Assembly (NCBI RefSeq): GCF_001279775.1
Contig: NZ_LGDG01000254.1
Span: forward strand, 1-57,223
Direction: 5' to 3'
Origin: Streptomyces sp. MMG1533
GTDB taxonomy: Bacteria > Actinomycetota > Actinomycetes > Streptomycetales > Streptomycetaceae
DNA length: 57,223 nucleotides
Both the position numbers and the translations under genes were made by a program. A model generated the notes under the pieces. The model did not search any database and was not told where the DNA came from. It saw nothing but the letters and a program-made list of their open reading frames with translations. Shown here one piece after another: positions 27,545-36,286 of this stretch (position 1 is its first letter; every line of letters begins with the position of its first letter).

Positions 27545-27550
27545 TACTCT
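27545..27550 (+). promoter_or_regulatory. candidate leaderless promoter -10 (TACTCT)
   Basis: TACTCT ends 8 nt before the ATG at 27559. There is no ribosome site, and the alternative TTG at 27550 would overlap the hexamer itself, so ATG 27559 is preferred. Confidence 0.45.
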
Positions 27551-27558
27551 TGATCGTC

Positions 27559-28356
27559 ATGGCACCCACACCAACCGGTAACCGGAGGACACGTGTCCAT
27601 GTGGTCAGTGACGTGCACGGCAACGCCCGTGACCTGGCCAGATCCGGCGAGGGCGCGGACGCCCTGATCTGCCTGGGTGACCTCGTCCTCTTCCTCGACT
27701 ACGCCGACCACTCGCGCGGGATCTTCCCCGACCTCTTCGGCGTGGAGAACGCCGACCGCATCGTCGAGCTGCGCACCGCCCGTCGCTTCGAAGAGGCGCG
27801 CGAGCTCGGGGCCCGCCTGTGGGCCGGGGTCGGCGAGAACCGCGCCGAGGTGATCGAGCAGGCGGTACGCAAGCAGTACGCCGAGATGTTCGCGGCGTTC
27901 CCGACACCGACGTACGCGACATACGGCAATGTCGACATGCCGCCCCTGTGGCCGGAGTACGCCGGACCCGGCACCACCGTGCTCGACGGGGAACGGATCG
28001 AGATCGGCGGGTGGGTCTTCGGCTTCGTGGGCGGGGGACTGCGGACGCCGATGCGGACGCCGTACGAGATCAGCGACGAGGAGTACGCGGCGAAGATCGA
28101 GGCGGTGGGCGAGGTGGACGTGCTGTGCACGCACATCCCGCCGGAGGTGCCCGAGCTGGTCTACGACACGGTCGCGCGCCGCTTCGAGCGGGGCAGCCGG
28201 GCGCTGCTGGACGCGATCCGCCGCACCCGGCCCCGGTACGCGCTGTTCGGTCACGTCCACCAGCCGTTGGCGCGGCGGATGCGGATCGGGGCGACCGAGT
28301 GCGTGAACGTGGGGCACTTCGCGGGATCCGGGAAGCCCTGGGCGCTCGAATGGTGA
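27559..28356 (+). CDS. calcineurin-like metallophosphoesterase
   Basis: A 265-residue cytosolic phosphoesterase. The metal-binding motifs appear in order: VVSDVHGNARDL, LICLGDLVLF, YATYGNVDMP, CTHIPPE and FGHVHQP, so both metal sites should be intact. The substrate is unknown. The ATG at 27559 is preferred on promoter spacing; a GTG at 27601, about 12 nt after GGAGG, is a shorter alternative but would cut into the first beta strand. Confidence 0.85.
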   Translation: MAPTPTGNRRTRVHVVSDVHGNARDLARSGEGADALICLGDLVLFLDYADHSRGIFPDLFGVENADRIVELRTARRFEEARELGARLWAGVGENRAEVIEQAVRKQYAEMFAAFPTPTYATYGNVDMPPLWPEYAGPGTTVLDGERIEIGGWVFGFVGGGLRTPMRTPYEISDEEYAAKIEAVGEVDVLCTHIPPEVPELVYDTVARRFERGSRALLDAIRRTRPRYALFGHVHQPLARRMRIGATECVNVGHFAGSGKPWALEW

Positions 28357-28482
28357 GAGACCGCAGCTGATGGGGGTGAAGTCGGCCGGTCGACCGCGCG
28401 GTAGCCTTCACGCTGCACACACGTGCGCAGGCTTGCGCACGGTGGACTTGCCTACCGGCCCGCATCTGGAGGAGCCACAGCG

Positions 28483-28926
28483 ATGGCGGAACACACCAGC
28501 TCGAGCATCACGATCGAGGCGGCACCGGCCGATGTCATGGGGGTGATCGCCGACTTCGCCCGCTACCCGGACTGGACCGGAGAGGTGAAGGAGGCGGAGG
28601 TCCTGGCGACGGACGGTCAGGGGCGCGCCGAACAGGTCCGCCTGGTCATGGACGCCGGAGCCATCAAGGACGACCAGGTCCTGGGCTACACCTGGACCGG
28701 CGACCACGAGGTCTCCTGGACCCTGGTGAAGTCCCAGATGCTGCGCTCGCTCGACGGCTCCTACATCCTGAAGCCGGCCGGCGCCGGGGCCACCGAGGTG
28801 ACGTACCGGCTCACCGTCGACGTCAAGATCCCGATGCTCGGCATGATCAAGCGCAAGGCGGAGAAGGTCATCATCGACCGGGCGCTGGCCGGATTGAAGA
28901 AGCGGGTGGAGTCGGGGGCGAAGTAG
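28483..28926 (+). CDS. SRPBCC (polyketide cyclase/START-like) protein
   Basis: A 147-residue helix-grip protein with a hydrophobic cavity (SSSITIEAAPADVMGVIADFARYPDW at its start, C-terminal amphipathic helix). Such proteins bind lipids or aromatic ligands. The ATG at 28483 follows GGAGGAG at good spacing; a longer frame upstream is rejected. It precedes the ArsA-like gene by 42 bp in the same direction. No catalytic residues can be assigned. Confidence 0.86.
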   Translation: MAEHTSSSITIEAAPADVMGVIADFARYPDWTGEVKEAEVLATDGQGRAEQVRLVMDAGAIKDDQVLGYTWTGDHEVSWTLVKSQMLRSLDGSYILKPAGAGATEVTYRLTVDVKIPMLGMIKRKAEKVIIDRALAGLKKRVESGAK

Positions 28927-28954
28927 CCGTCCCCGCCAGGGCGGTACACGGAGG

Positions 28955-28960
28955 TACCGT
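28955..28960 (+). promoter_or_regulatory. candidate leaderless promoter -10 (TACCGT)
   Basis: TACCGT ends 8 nt before the ATG at 28969; the stretch between is TCACCCCC, which cannot act as a ribosome site. Confidence 0.45.
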
Positions 28961-28968
28961 TCACCCCC

Positions 28969-30138
28969 ATGCGCACCATCCTGATCACGGGCCCCGGCGG
29001 CAGCGGTCGTACGACGGTCGCCGCCGCCACCGCACTCGCCGCCGCCGGTGAGGGCACCCGCACCCTCGTCCTCAGCGCCGACCGCACCGACACCCTCGGA
29101 GCGGTGCTCGGCACGCCGACGGGCCCCGCGCCGGTGCAGGCCGCCGCGAACCTCACCGCGTGGCGCCCCGACGCGACCGCGGGTTTCCGTGACGACCTGG
29201 CCGCCTTCCAGGACCGCGCGTCCTCCGTCCTCGACCTCCTGGGCGCCTCCCGCCTGGACCCCGAGGAGGTCACTCCCCTCCCGGGAGCCGAGGAACTCAC
29301 CCTGCTCCGCGCCCTGCGGGACGCGGCCCTCGCCGAGGTCCACGACCTGCTCGTGGTCGACCTGCCGCCCACCCCGCAGGCCCTCGCCCTGCTCGCCCTC
29401 CCCGAGGAGCTGCGCCGCTATCTGCGCCGCCTGCTCCCGCCCGAGCGGCAGGCGGCCCGCGCCCTGCGTCCCGTCCTCGGCCGTTTGGCCGGCGTGCCCA
29501 TGCCCGCGGAGTGGCTGTACGAGACCGCGGCCCGCTGGGACGTCGAACTGGCCGCCGTCGAGGCGGTCGTCGCCGACCGGAACACCGTCGTACGGCTGGT
29601 CGCCGAGCCCTCCCCGGCCGGTGCCGACGCCGTCGCCACCGCCGGTCTGGGCCTCGCCCTGCGCGGACTTCGGCCCGACGTGCTGGTGGCGAACCGGGTG
29701 CTGCCGGAGGCGGCGGGGGACAGCTGGCTCGCCGGGCCCGTCGCCCAGCAGCGCAAGGTCCTGGCGGAGTGGCAGGAGTCGTACGACGTCCGGGAGGTGG
29801 CCCATCTCGGCCGCGACCCGCGCGGCGCCGACGACCTGGCCGGGCTCGTCGCCCCCGGCGTCAACGTCGAGCCTCCCACCGTAGAGTGGCCCGTCACCGA
29901 CCACCTCGCCGAGGACGGCGTCCTCATCTGGCACATTCCGTTGCCCGGCGCGATACGCGACGAGCTGGACCTCATCCGGCGCGGCGACGAACTCGTCGTC
30001 AACGCGGGCCGGTTCCGCCGGATCGTCCCGCTGCCGTCGGCCCTGCGCCGCTGCACCGTCGACGGTGCAGCGCTGCGGGAGGGCGAGCTGCGGATCCGGT
30101 TCGCGCCCGACCCGGATCTATGGCCCGGGACACGGTGA
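28969..30138 (+). CDS. ArsA/Get3-like protein with degenerate P-loop
   Basis: A 389-residue cytosolic protein with the overall ArsA/Get3 (SIMIBI) fold. The deviant Walker A sequence, normally GKGGVGKTT, reads GPGGSGRTT (residues 8-16): the signature lysine is Pro9 and the phosphate-binding lysine is Arg14. The switch region LLVVDLPPTPQALALL replaces the usual DTAPTGHTLRLL. ATP hydrolysis is therefore doubtful. It may be a scaffold or bind nucleotide differently. It lies between the SRPBCC gene and a DUF5304 gene, all in the same direction. Confidence 0.82.
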   Translation: MRTILITGPGGSGRTTVAAATALAAAGEGTRTLVLSADRTDTLGAVLGTPTGPAPVQAAANLTAWRPDATAGFRDDLAAFQDRASSVLDLLGASRLDPEEVTPLPGAEELTLLRALRDAALAEVHDLLVVDLPPTPQALALLALPEELRRYLRRLLPPERQAARALRPVLGRLAGVPMPAEWLYETAARWDVELAAVEAVVADRNTVVRLVAEPSPAGADAVATAGLGLALRGLRPDVLVANRVLPEAAGDSWLAGPVAQQRKVLAEWQESYDVREVAHLGRDPRGADDLAGLVAPGVNVEPPTVEWPVTDHLAEDGVLIWHIPLPGAIRDELDLIRRGDELVVNAGRFRRIVPLPSALRRCTVDGAALREGELRIRFAPDPDLWPGTR

Positions 30139-30195
30139 ACCGCATACGCCCGTTCGGGTAACGTCGGAGAGACGAACCGTAGTCAGGAGTCCGTC

Positions 30196-30684
30196 ATGAG
30201 CGAAGAGCTCCCCCCGTCCGACTCCGCCGAGCGCGAGGCTGTCGACGAGGTGCGGGCGACCGACGCCGACGCGTGGGCGACGGCGTGTGCCGAGGATCTC
30301 GCGGCGGAGAAGGTCCGCCGCCGCGCCGATTACGGCCCGCCCCCGGGCTCGGCCGCCGAGGAACTGCGCAAGCTCGTCGACACCGTCGCGGACAAGCTGT
30401 CCGGCCTCCAGTCCCCGCTGCTCGGCGCCGTCGCGGGGCCCGCCGCCCAGCAGGTGGTCAAGCAGGTCGTGCAGCAGGCCAAGGCGGCCGTCGAGCCCGT
30501 CATCGAACGCAACCCGGACGTCTTCGACCATCTGGCGGCCGCGGGCAACGAACTGCTCGCCGCCTACCGCTCGGCGGTCGAGGCCCAGGAACAGCGCTGG
30601 ACGGCCCGGAACACCGACCCGGACGAGGGCCGCCGCGACAAGGGCGACGAGCCCGGCCCCGGGGAACGCATCGACCTGGACTGA
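30196..30684 (+). CDS. DUF5304 family protein
   Basis: A 162-residue acidic protein with an amphipathic helical middle (LRKLVDTVADKLSGLQSPLL to VIERNPDVFDHLAAAGNELL) and disordered charged ends; no signal or membrane segment. It matches the DUF5304 pattern known from Streptomyces, which has no assigned function. It lies between the ArsA-like and glucokinase genes on the same strand, with 57 bp before and 112 bp after. Confidence 0.78.
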   Translation: MSEELPPSDSAEREAVDEVRATDADAWATACAEDLAAEKVRRRADYGPPPGSAAEELRKLVDTVADKLSGLQSPLLGAVAGPAAQQVVKQVVQQAKAAVEPVIERNPDVFDHLAAAGNELLAAYRSAVEAQEQRWTARNTDPDEGRRDKGDEPGPGERIDLD

Positions 30685-30796
30685 GTGCCTCCTGGAGCCC
30701 TGCCGCCGCCTTCCCGCCTGCCCGGCGACGGGAATCCGACGGCAGGGCCTCGGGTACGGTTGGCCGTAGCGGGGCTCGACCGAAACTGAGGGATTC

Positions 30797-31750
30797 ATGG
30801 GACTCACCATCGGCGTCGATATCGGCGGCACGAAGATCGCGGCCGGCGTGGTCGATGAGGAAGGCAACATCCTCTCGACCTTCAAGGTGCCGACCCCGGG
30901 TACGTCCGAGGGCATCGTGGACGCCATCGCCTCCGCGGTGGAGGGAGCACGCGCCGGCCACGAGATCGTCGGCGTGGGCATCGGTGCCGCCGGATACGTC
31001 AACCGTCAGCGCTCCACGGTCTACTTCGCGCCGAACATCGACTGGCGTCAGGAGCCGCTGAAGGAGAAGGTCGAGGCGCGCGTCGACCTGCCGGTCGTCG
31101 TGGAGAACGACGCCAACGCGGCCGCGTGGGGCGAGTACAAGTTCGGCGGCGGCAAGGGCCACCGCAACGTCATCTGCATCACCCTCGGCACCGGCCTCGG
31201 CGGCGGCATCATCATCGGCAACAAGCTGCGCCGCGGCCACTTCGGCGTGGCCGCCGAGTTCGGCCACATCCGCATGGTCCCGGACGGGCTGCTGTGCGGC
31301 TGCGGCAGCCAGGGCTGCTGGGAGCAGTACGCCTCCGGGCGAGCCCTTGTGAGGTACGCCAAGCAGCGCGCCAACGCGACCCCCGAGAACGCGGACATCC
31401 TGCTCGGCCTCGGCGACGGCACCCCTGACGGCATCGAGGGCAAGCACATCTCGATGGCCGCCCGCCAGGGCGACCCCGTCGCCGTCGACTCCTACCGCGA
31501 GCTCGCCCGCTGGGCCGGCGCCGGCCTCGCCGACCTGGCCTCCCTCTTCGACCCCTCCGCCTTCATCGTCGGCGGCGGCCTCTCGGACGAGGGCGAGCTG
31601 GTCCTCGACCCGATCCGCAAGTCGTACAAGCGCTGGCTGGTCGGCGGCAACTGGCGCCCGGTGGCCGATGTCATCGCCGCCCAGCTGGGCAACAAGGCCG
31701 GCCTGGTGGGTGCGGCGGACCTGGCGAGAGAGCCCGACCCGATCATGTAA
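30797..31750 (+). CDS. glkA: glucokinase, ROK family
   Basis: Phosphorylates glucose with ATP and, in streptomycetes, is also central to carbon catabolite repression. The 317-residue protein has the ATP-binding GVDIGGTKIAAGVV start, VENDANAAAWGEY with the catalytic Asp, the GLGGGIIIG loop and the ROK zinc motif CGCGSQGCWE. A GAGGG ribosome site precedes the ATG. Position near pfkA and the MacRS-like pair matches the glkA locus of S. coelicolor as recalled. A dispersed repeat follows its stop codon. Confidence 0.94.
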   Translation: MGLTIGVDIGGTKIAAGVVDEEGNILSTFKVPTPGTSEGIVDAIASAVEGARAGHEIVGVGIGAAGYVNRQRSTVYFAPNIDWRQEPLKEKVEARVDLPVVVENDANAAAWGEYKFGGGKGHRNVICITLGTGLGGGIIIGNKLRRGHFGVAAEFGHIRMVPDGLLCGCGSQGCWEQYASGRALVRYAKQRANATPENADILLGLGDGTPDGIEGKHISMAARQGDPVAVDSYRELARWAGAGLADLASLFDPSAFIVGGGLSDEGELVLDPIRKSYKRWLVGGNWRPVADVIAAQLGNKAGLVGAADLAREPDPIM

Positions 31751-31770
31751 CGCTCACTGTTCCGAGCCAA

Positions 31771-31859
31771 GGGGCGCGGGGCTGTATGAACACGCGGCTC
31801 CGCCGCGTGGGCGCGACAAGCCGCGACGAGCTGCTGGTCGCCCATGCACCTCGCGCCCC
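31771..31859. repeat. dispersed Streptomyces hairpin repeat, copy 2
   Basis: This copy has the full cruciform: outer stem GGGGCGCG (31771-31778) with CGCGCCCC (31852-31859), and inner hairpin ACGCGGC-TCC-GCCGCGT (31792-31808). The inner part is almost identical to the copy at 2688-2720. It follows glucokinase and probably ends its transcript. Confidence 0.75.
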
Positions 31860-31872
31860 GAGCCTTTGGGCG

Positions 31873-31878
31873 TAGATT
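31873..31878 (+). promoter_or_regulatory. candidate leaderless promoter -10 (TAGATT)
   Basis: TAGATT ends 7 nt before the ATG at 31886. The intervening GATCGAC is not a ribosome site. Confidence 0.55.
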
Positions 31879-31885
31879 GATCGAC

Positions 31886-32632
31886 ATGGTGCTGCTCCCC
31901 AATTCCCGCACGGATTCCGACGGTTCCGCGGTCATCAGGGTCCTGAGCTACAACATCCGCTCCATGCGCGACGACACCGACGCCCTGGCAAGGGTGATCG
32001 GCGCATGCGCGCCCGACCTGGTCCTCGTCCAGGAAGCCCCCCGTTTCTTCCGCTGGCGCAAGAAACTCGCCCGGCTCGCCGCGGCGTCCGGGCAGGTCAT
32101 CCTCTCCGGAGGCGGCACGGCCGCGGGCCCGGCGATCCTCTGTTCGCTCCGGGTCACCGTCGAGCGCACCGAGGACGTCCTGCTCCCGCTCACCCCGGGT
32201 CAGCACCGGCGGGGCTTCGCCACCGCGGTCGTACGGATCGGGGCCGCCCGGCTCGGCGTACTGAGCTGCCACCTCTCGCTCCAGAAGGACGAGCGGTACG
32301 AGCAGGCCGGCCTGCTCCTCGACCGGCTCGCCGGGATGGGCGTGGAGCACGCGGTCGCGGGCGGCGACCTGAACGAGCGGCCCGGAGGCCGCGCCTTCGC
32401 CCGGCTCGCCGAGGGCCTCCAGGACTGCCGGGCCACCGCCCCCCGGGGCGGCGAACACACCTGGACGCGTACCGACCCCCACCGGCGCATCGACGCGATC
32501 TTCGCGACGAAGGGCATCGAGGTCCTCGGCTGCGGAGTGCCACGGGGTCATCCCGGTGTGACCGAGACAGACCTGAGGGCGGCCACGGACCACCTTCCGG
32601 TGCTGGCCGCCCTCAGAATTCCCGCACGCTGA
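31886..32632 (+). CDS. endonuclease/exonuclease/phosphatase (EEP) fold protein
   Basis: A 248-residue metal-dependent hydrolase of the EEP superfamily. Motifs in order: LSYNIRSM, LVLVQEAPRF with the metal-binding Glu, HAVAGGDLNERPGG with the Asp-Asn pair, and ATDHLPVLAAL with the catalytic Asp-His. The substrate could be DNA, a phospholipid or another phosphodiester; there is no signal peptide. The ATG at 31886 is chosen over an upstream frame because it starts just before the first beta strand and has a well-placed TAGATT. Confidence 0.85.
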   Translation: MVLLPNSRTDSDGSAVIRVLSYNIRSMRDDTDALARVIGACAPDLVLVQEAPRFFRWRKKLARLAAASGQVILSGGGTAAGPAILCSLRVTVERTEDVLLPLTPGQHRRGFATAVVRIGAARLGVLSCHLSLQKDERYEQAGLLLDRLAGMGVEHAVAGGDLNERPGGRAFARLAEGLQDCRATAPRGGEHTWTRTDPHRRIDAIFATKGIEVLGCGVPRGHPGVTETDLRAATDHLPVLAALRIPAR

Positions 32633-32694
32633 AGACGTGCCGGACCCGTGCCGGACCCGGGCAGGACCCGTGCCGAACCCGGGCCGGACGCGCG

Positions 32695-33306
32695 CTAGAC
32701 GACCGCTCCCCGTCCGGGATCGTCGTCGTCCTCGTCGTCCGGCCGCATCCGCATCACGAGCGTGGCGCAGCCGCCCAGGAAGCCGCCGATCCCGAGCGTG
32801 CTGAGCCACCAGGTCATGTCCCAGCCGAGCAGCACGGCGAGCAGGAGCAGGACCGGGCCGCCGAGGAGCCCCAGCCAGGCGAACTTCGCGGTGGCGTCGG
32901 CGGCGGGCAGCGGCGGCGGCTCCGGCGGGACGAAGCCGCCCTCGTCGTCGTCCTCCGCCAAGTCCTCTTCGGCCGGCTCGGGCGTGCTGTAGTCCCGGGG
33001 GCCGACACCGGGGGCGAAGGCGACGGAGCCGCCCAGCGGCTTCGCGGGCTTCTCCTCCTTGGCCTCCGTGGTCCCCTTGGCGTCTTCGGGGCCCCCGTCG
33101 CCGGTCTCGTGGGTCTCGGGCTCCAGCAGCGCCAGGTCCTCGACCGACTTGAAGGGCTTGGAGCCCGGCGGGTCCGGCGGCTCCTCGCCGTACCCTTCGA
33201 CGATGGCCGCCCAGGCGGCCTCCTCGTCGAACGGGACGTGCTGCTCGTCCGGCTCGCGGTCCTCGCGCTCCTCACGGTCCTCGCGATCGGAGTCGTGCTC
33301 AGCCAC
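32695..33306 (-). CDS. acidic membrane protein, conserved hypothetical
   Basis: A 203-residue protein with a very acidic, disordered N-terminal 130 residues (Asp/Glu/Pro-rich, EDREEREDREPDEQHVPFDE at the start) and two hydrophobic helices near the C-terminus (about 142-162 and 166-186). The tail is again acidic. The start overlaps the upstream hydrolase stop by 8 bp, so translation is coupled. I do not recognise a named family; a membrane-tethered adaptor is a guess. Confidence 0.75.
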   Translation of the reverse strand: MAEHDSDREDREEREDREPDEQHVPFDEEAAWAAIVEGYGEEPPDPPGSKPFKSVEDLALLEPETHETGDGGPEDAKGTTEAKEEKPAKPLGGSVAFAPGVGPRDYSTPEPAEEDLAEDDDEGGFVPPEPPPLPAADATAKFAWLGLLGGPVLLLLAVLLGWDMTWWLSTLGIGGFLGGCATLVMRMRPDDEDDDDPGRGAVV

Positions 33307-34096
33307 GTGCGGCCGTCCCTTCCTTGCCGATGTTGGGTGCGAAGCGGCCGATGAACGCGTAGCTCTCCTCGAAGATCCGGTCCGCTTCGTGGTCCAACGT
33401 CGCGACGTGGTAGCTCTGTTCCAGCACGATCTCCTGTACGTCCGTGGACGAGACCCGGCTCAGCACGCGCGCGGAGTCGGCGGCGGGCACCACATGGTCC
33501 TGGGCGCTGCGCAGGACCAGCAGCGGCTGGGTGACCTGCGGCAGCTCGCCGTCGACCAGCCGGAAGAAGGTCCGCAGGGAGTGCGCGCAGTGCAGCGGCA
33601 CCCGGTCGTACCCCAGCTCGGCGCTGCCCTCCTTGGCGATGTCGTCGGCGATGCCCTTCGTCGTGCGGACGAGGTGACGGACCACCGGGAGGGCGTAGGC
33701 GCCCAGTCCGTGCATCCGGTTCGCCGGGTTCACGACCACGAGGCCGCTGACCTCGTCCCCGTGCTTGGCCGCGAGCCTGAGAGCCAGCGTGGCACCCATC
33801 GACAGGCCCGCCACGAACACCCGCGTGCAGCGCCGGCGCAGGGCACGCAGCTCGCGGTCCACCTCGGCGTACCAGTCCTGCCAGCCGGTGAGCTGCATGT
33901 CCTCCCAGCGTGTGCCGTGGCCGGGCAGCAGCGGCAGGGAGACGGTCAGACCGCGCGCGGCCAGATACTGCGCCCAGGGGCGCAGCGACTGGGGGGAACC
34001 GGTGAAGCCGTGACAGAGGAGGACCCCCGTGTCCCCGCCCTCGTGGCGGAACGGCTCGGCTCCAGGGAGGACCGGCACCTTCGGTCTCCTGTTCAT
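33299..34096 (-). CDS. alpha/beta hydrolase, carboxylesterase/monoacylglycerol-lipase type
   Basis: A 265-residue hydrolase with nucleophile Ser99 in GLSMG, oxyanion motif HGFTG (29-33), catalytic Asp in RSAQDHVVP and His in SYHVATLD. The layout matches the Est30/monoacylglycerol lipase group. It is cytosolic and lacks a signal peptide. An acyltransferase of phospholipid synthesis is divergent, 127 bp away, so a lipid role is plausible. The acidic membrane protein overlaps it downstream. Confidence 0.88.
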   Translation of the reverse strand: MNRRPKVPVLPGAEPFRHEGGDTGVLLCHGFTGSPQSLRPWAQYLAARGLTVSLPLLPGHGTRWEDMQLTGWQDWYAEVDRELRALRRRCTRVFVAGLSMGATLALRLAAKHGDEVSGLVVVNPANRMHGLGAYALPVVRHLVRTTKGIADDIAKEGSAELGYDRVPLHCAHSLRTFFRLVDGELPQVTQPLLVLRSAQDHVVPAADSARVLSRVSSTDVQEIVLEQSYHVATLDHEADRIFEESYAFIGRFAPNIGKEGTAARG

Positions 34097-34223
34097 GAGA
34101 AGGGCGTGAACGAGTCCAGGTGGAGTTCACCGTACGCGACCGCACTGACACCGACCAGGGCCGTCGGGCCCTTTGACAGTGCTCCGGGTTAAGGTCTGAC
34201 CGACAGACACAGGAGGCACTCGG

Positions 34224-35015
34224 TTGTTGTACGGCACGATGAAGGTCGCCATCGGAGGGCCACTGAAGGTCGCCTTCAGGCCCTGGGTGGAAGGCATGGA
34301 GAACATTCCGGCCGAGGGCGCCGCCATCCTGGCCAGCAATCACCTGTCGTTCTCCGACTCGTTCTTCCTGCCGGCGGTCCTCGACCGCAAGGTCACCTTC
34401 ATCGCGAAGGCCGAGTACTTCACCACGCCCGGTGTGAAGGGCCGTCTGACGGCCGCCTTCTTCAAGGGCGTCGGTCAGCTCCCGGTGGACCGCTCCGGCG
34501 CGCGCGGCGCGGGCGAGGCGGCCATCAAGAGCGGCATGGAGGTGCTGGAGCGCGGTGAGCTGTTCGGGATCTACCCGGAGGGCACCCGCTCGCCCGACGG
34601 GCGCCTCTACCGGGGCAAGCCCGGCGGCCTCGCGCGCGTGGCGCTCGCCACCGGCGCGCCGGTGATCCCGGTCGCCATGATCGACACGGAGAAGATCCAG
34701 CCGCCCGGGAAGGTGATGCCCAAGCTGATGCGCCCGGGCATCCGCATCGGCGAGCCGCTGGACTTCAGCCGCTACCAGGGCATGGAGCACGACCGTTTCG
34801 TACTCCGCGCGCTGACCGACGAGGTCATGTACGAGATCATGAAGCTCTCCGGTCAGGAGTACGTCGACATGTACGCGACCGCCGCCAAGCGGCAGATGGC
34901 GGACGCGGCGAAGGCCGAGAAGGAAGCCGAGAAGGCGGCCAAGGCCGCGCTCGCGCAGGCGGCCAAGGAGCAGGCGGCGAAGGAACAGGCCGAGAAGGAG
35001 AAGACCGAGTCCTAG
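34224..35015 (+). CDS. 1-acyl-sn-glycerol-3-phosphate acyltransferase (PlsC family)
   Basis: Transfers an acyl chain to lysophosphatidate at the membrane. The catalytic HX4D motif is NHLSFSD (His40, Asp45), and YPEGTRSPDGRLYRGK binds the phosphate. The start is a TTG at 34224, 7 nt after AGGAGG; an ATG at 34239 is the alternative. The last 40 residues are a Lys/Ala/Glu-rich helix (KAEKEAEKAAKAALAQAAKE region) not needed for catalysis, which could bind membranes or partners. Related enzymes in actinobacteria can also acylate other lipid acceptors. Confidence 0.9.
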   Translation: MLYGTMKVAIGGPLKVAFRPWVEGMENIPAEGAAILASNHLSFSDSFFLPAVLDRKVTFIAKAEYFTTPGVKGRLTAAFFKGVGQLPVDRSGARGAGEAAIKSGMEVLERGELFGIYPEGTRSPDGRLYRGKPGGLARVALATGAPVIPVAMIDTEKIQPPGKVMPKLMRPGIRIGEPLDFSRYQGMEHDRFVLRALTDEVMYEIMKLSGQEYVDMYATAAKRQMADAAKAEKEAEKAAKAALAQAAKEQAAKEQAEKEKTES

Positions 35016-35041
35016 ACGACAGTCTGGGAGTCGGCCGGGGG

Positions 35042-36286
35042 GTGGGGGACATGGCCAGGCGCGAGAGAGTCATGCGGATGTCGGTCGAGCAGCCGCTGTG
35101 GCGTGCGCTCGCCGGCTATCGGGTGCTCACCATGCTGTACGCGGTCGGGTTCTTCGCCACCGCCTACGACGGGTTCGACCGCCCCTGGGTCGCCGTCGCC
35201 TACTACTGCGTCCTGTTCGTCTGGACCCTGGCCACCCTGCCCAGGATCGCGAACGCGGCCAGCTGCACCAAGCGCTTCCTCGCCGCCGACCTCACCGTCG
35301 CACTGACCGGCATCATGCTGACGCCCGTCGCCGACGCCCACGAACACATCCAGTCGGGCGGTCCGACGCTGCCGTCGATCTGGACCGCGGGTTCCGTCCT
35401 GGCCTTCGCCATCAAGGGCGGCTGGCGCTGGGCGGCCGGCGCCTCCACCGCGGTCGCGGTCGCCAACCTCGTCGAGCGCGGAACCCCGGCCCGGGACACC
35501 GTCCACAACGTGATCCTCGTCTGGGTCGCCTCCATCGCCATCGGCTACGTCGTCGAGGTCGCCCGCGCCTCCGAGCGCACCCTCGCCAGGGCCCTGGAGA
35601 TCGAGGCCGCGACCAGGGAGCGGGAGCGGCTCGCCCGGGACATCCACGACGGCGTGCTCCAGGTGCTGGCGATGGTGCAGCGGCGCGGCGCGGTCATCGG
35701 CGGCGAGGCGGCCGAGCTGGGCCGGATGGCGGGCGAGCAGGAGGTCGCGCTGCGCACGCTGGTCTCCGGCGGACTGGTGCCCGTCTCCCGCGCGTCGGAG
35801 GACGCGGCCGAGGGGGCGGTCGTACGGGCCGTCGAAGAGCCGGACGACTCCACCGGCCCGGTCGACCTGCGCGCACTGCTCGCCCCGTACGCCTCAGCGA
35901 AGGTCAACCTCGCCGAGCCGGGCGCTCCCGTCATCCTGCCTCCGGCGGCGGCGCGGGAGCTCGCCGCGGCCGTCGGTGCCGCCCTGGACAATGTCCGCGA
36001 GCACGCGGGCGAGCACGCGCGCGCGTGGATCCTCGTCGAGGACGAGCCCGACGAGGTGATCGTGACCGTACGGGACGACGGCCCCGGCATCCCCGAGGGC
36101 CGGCTCACCCAGGCCGAGGGGGAGGGGAGGCTCGGCGTGGCCCTGTCGATCCGGGGCCGGCTGCGCGACCTCGGCGGCAGCGCCGACCTGATCTCGGTGC
36201 CGGGCCAGGGCACGGAAGTAGAACTGAAAATGCCGAAAGAGCCGAAGAAGGCGAAGCCTTCACGGGGGAAGGCGCAGAAGCGATGA
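35042..36286 (+). CDS. macS: sensor histidine kinase, MacS-like
   Basis: A 414-residue NarL-type kinase. The N-terminal half has about five membrane helices (PspC-like sensor). The HisKA_3 motif RERERLARDIHDGVLQ contains His202, and the ATPase domain has ALDNVREHAGEH and VRDDGPGIPEG. It ends in a basic tail. It overlaps the response regulator start (ATGA). Position between glucokinase and pfkA matches MacS of S. coelicolor (MacRS controls aerial growth and actinorhodin), so the symbol rests on synteny from memory. GTG 35042 and ATG 35051 are both possible starts. Confidence 0.85.
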   Translation: MGDMARRERVMRMSVEQPLWRALAGYRVLTMLYAVGFFATAYDGFDRPWVAVAYYCVLFVWTLATLPRIANAASCTKRFLAADLTVALTGIMLTPVADAHEHIQSGGPTLPSIWTAGSVLAFAIKGGWRWAAGASTAVAVANLVERGTPARDTVHNVILVWVASIAIGYVVEVARASERTLARALEIEAATRERERLARDIHDGVLQVLAMVQRRGAVIGGEAAELGRMAGEQEVALRTLVSGGLVPVSRASEDAAEGAVVRAVEEPDDSTGPVDLRALLAPYASAKVNLAEPGAPVILPPAAARELAAAVGAALDNVREHAGEHARAWILVEDEPDEVIVTVRDDGPGIPEGRLTQAEGEGRLGVALSIRGRLRDLGGSADLISVPGQGTEVELKMPKEPKKAKPSRGKAQKR

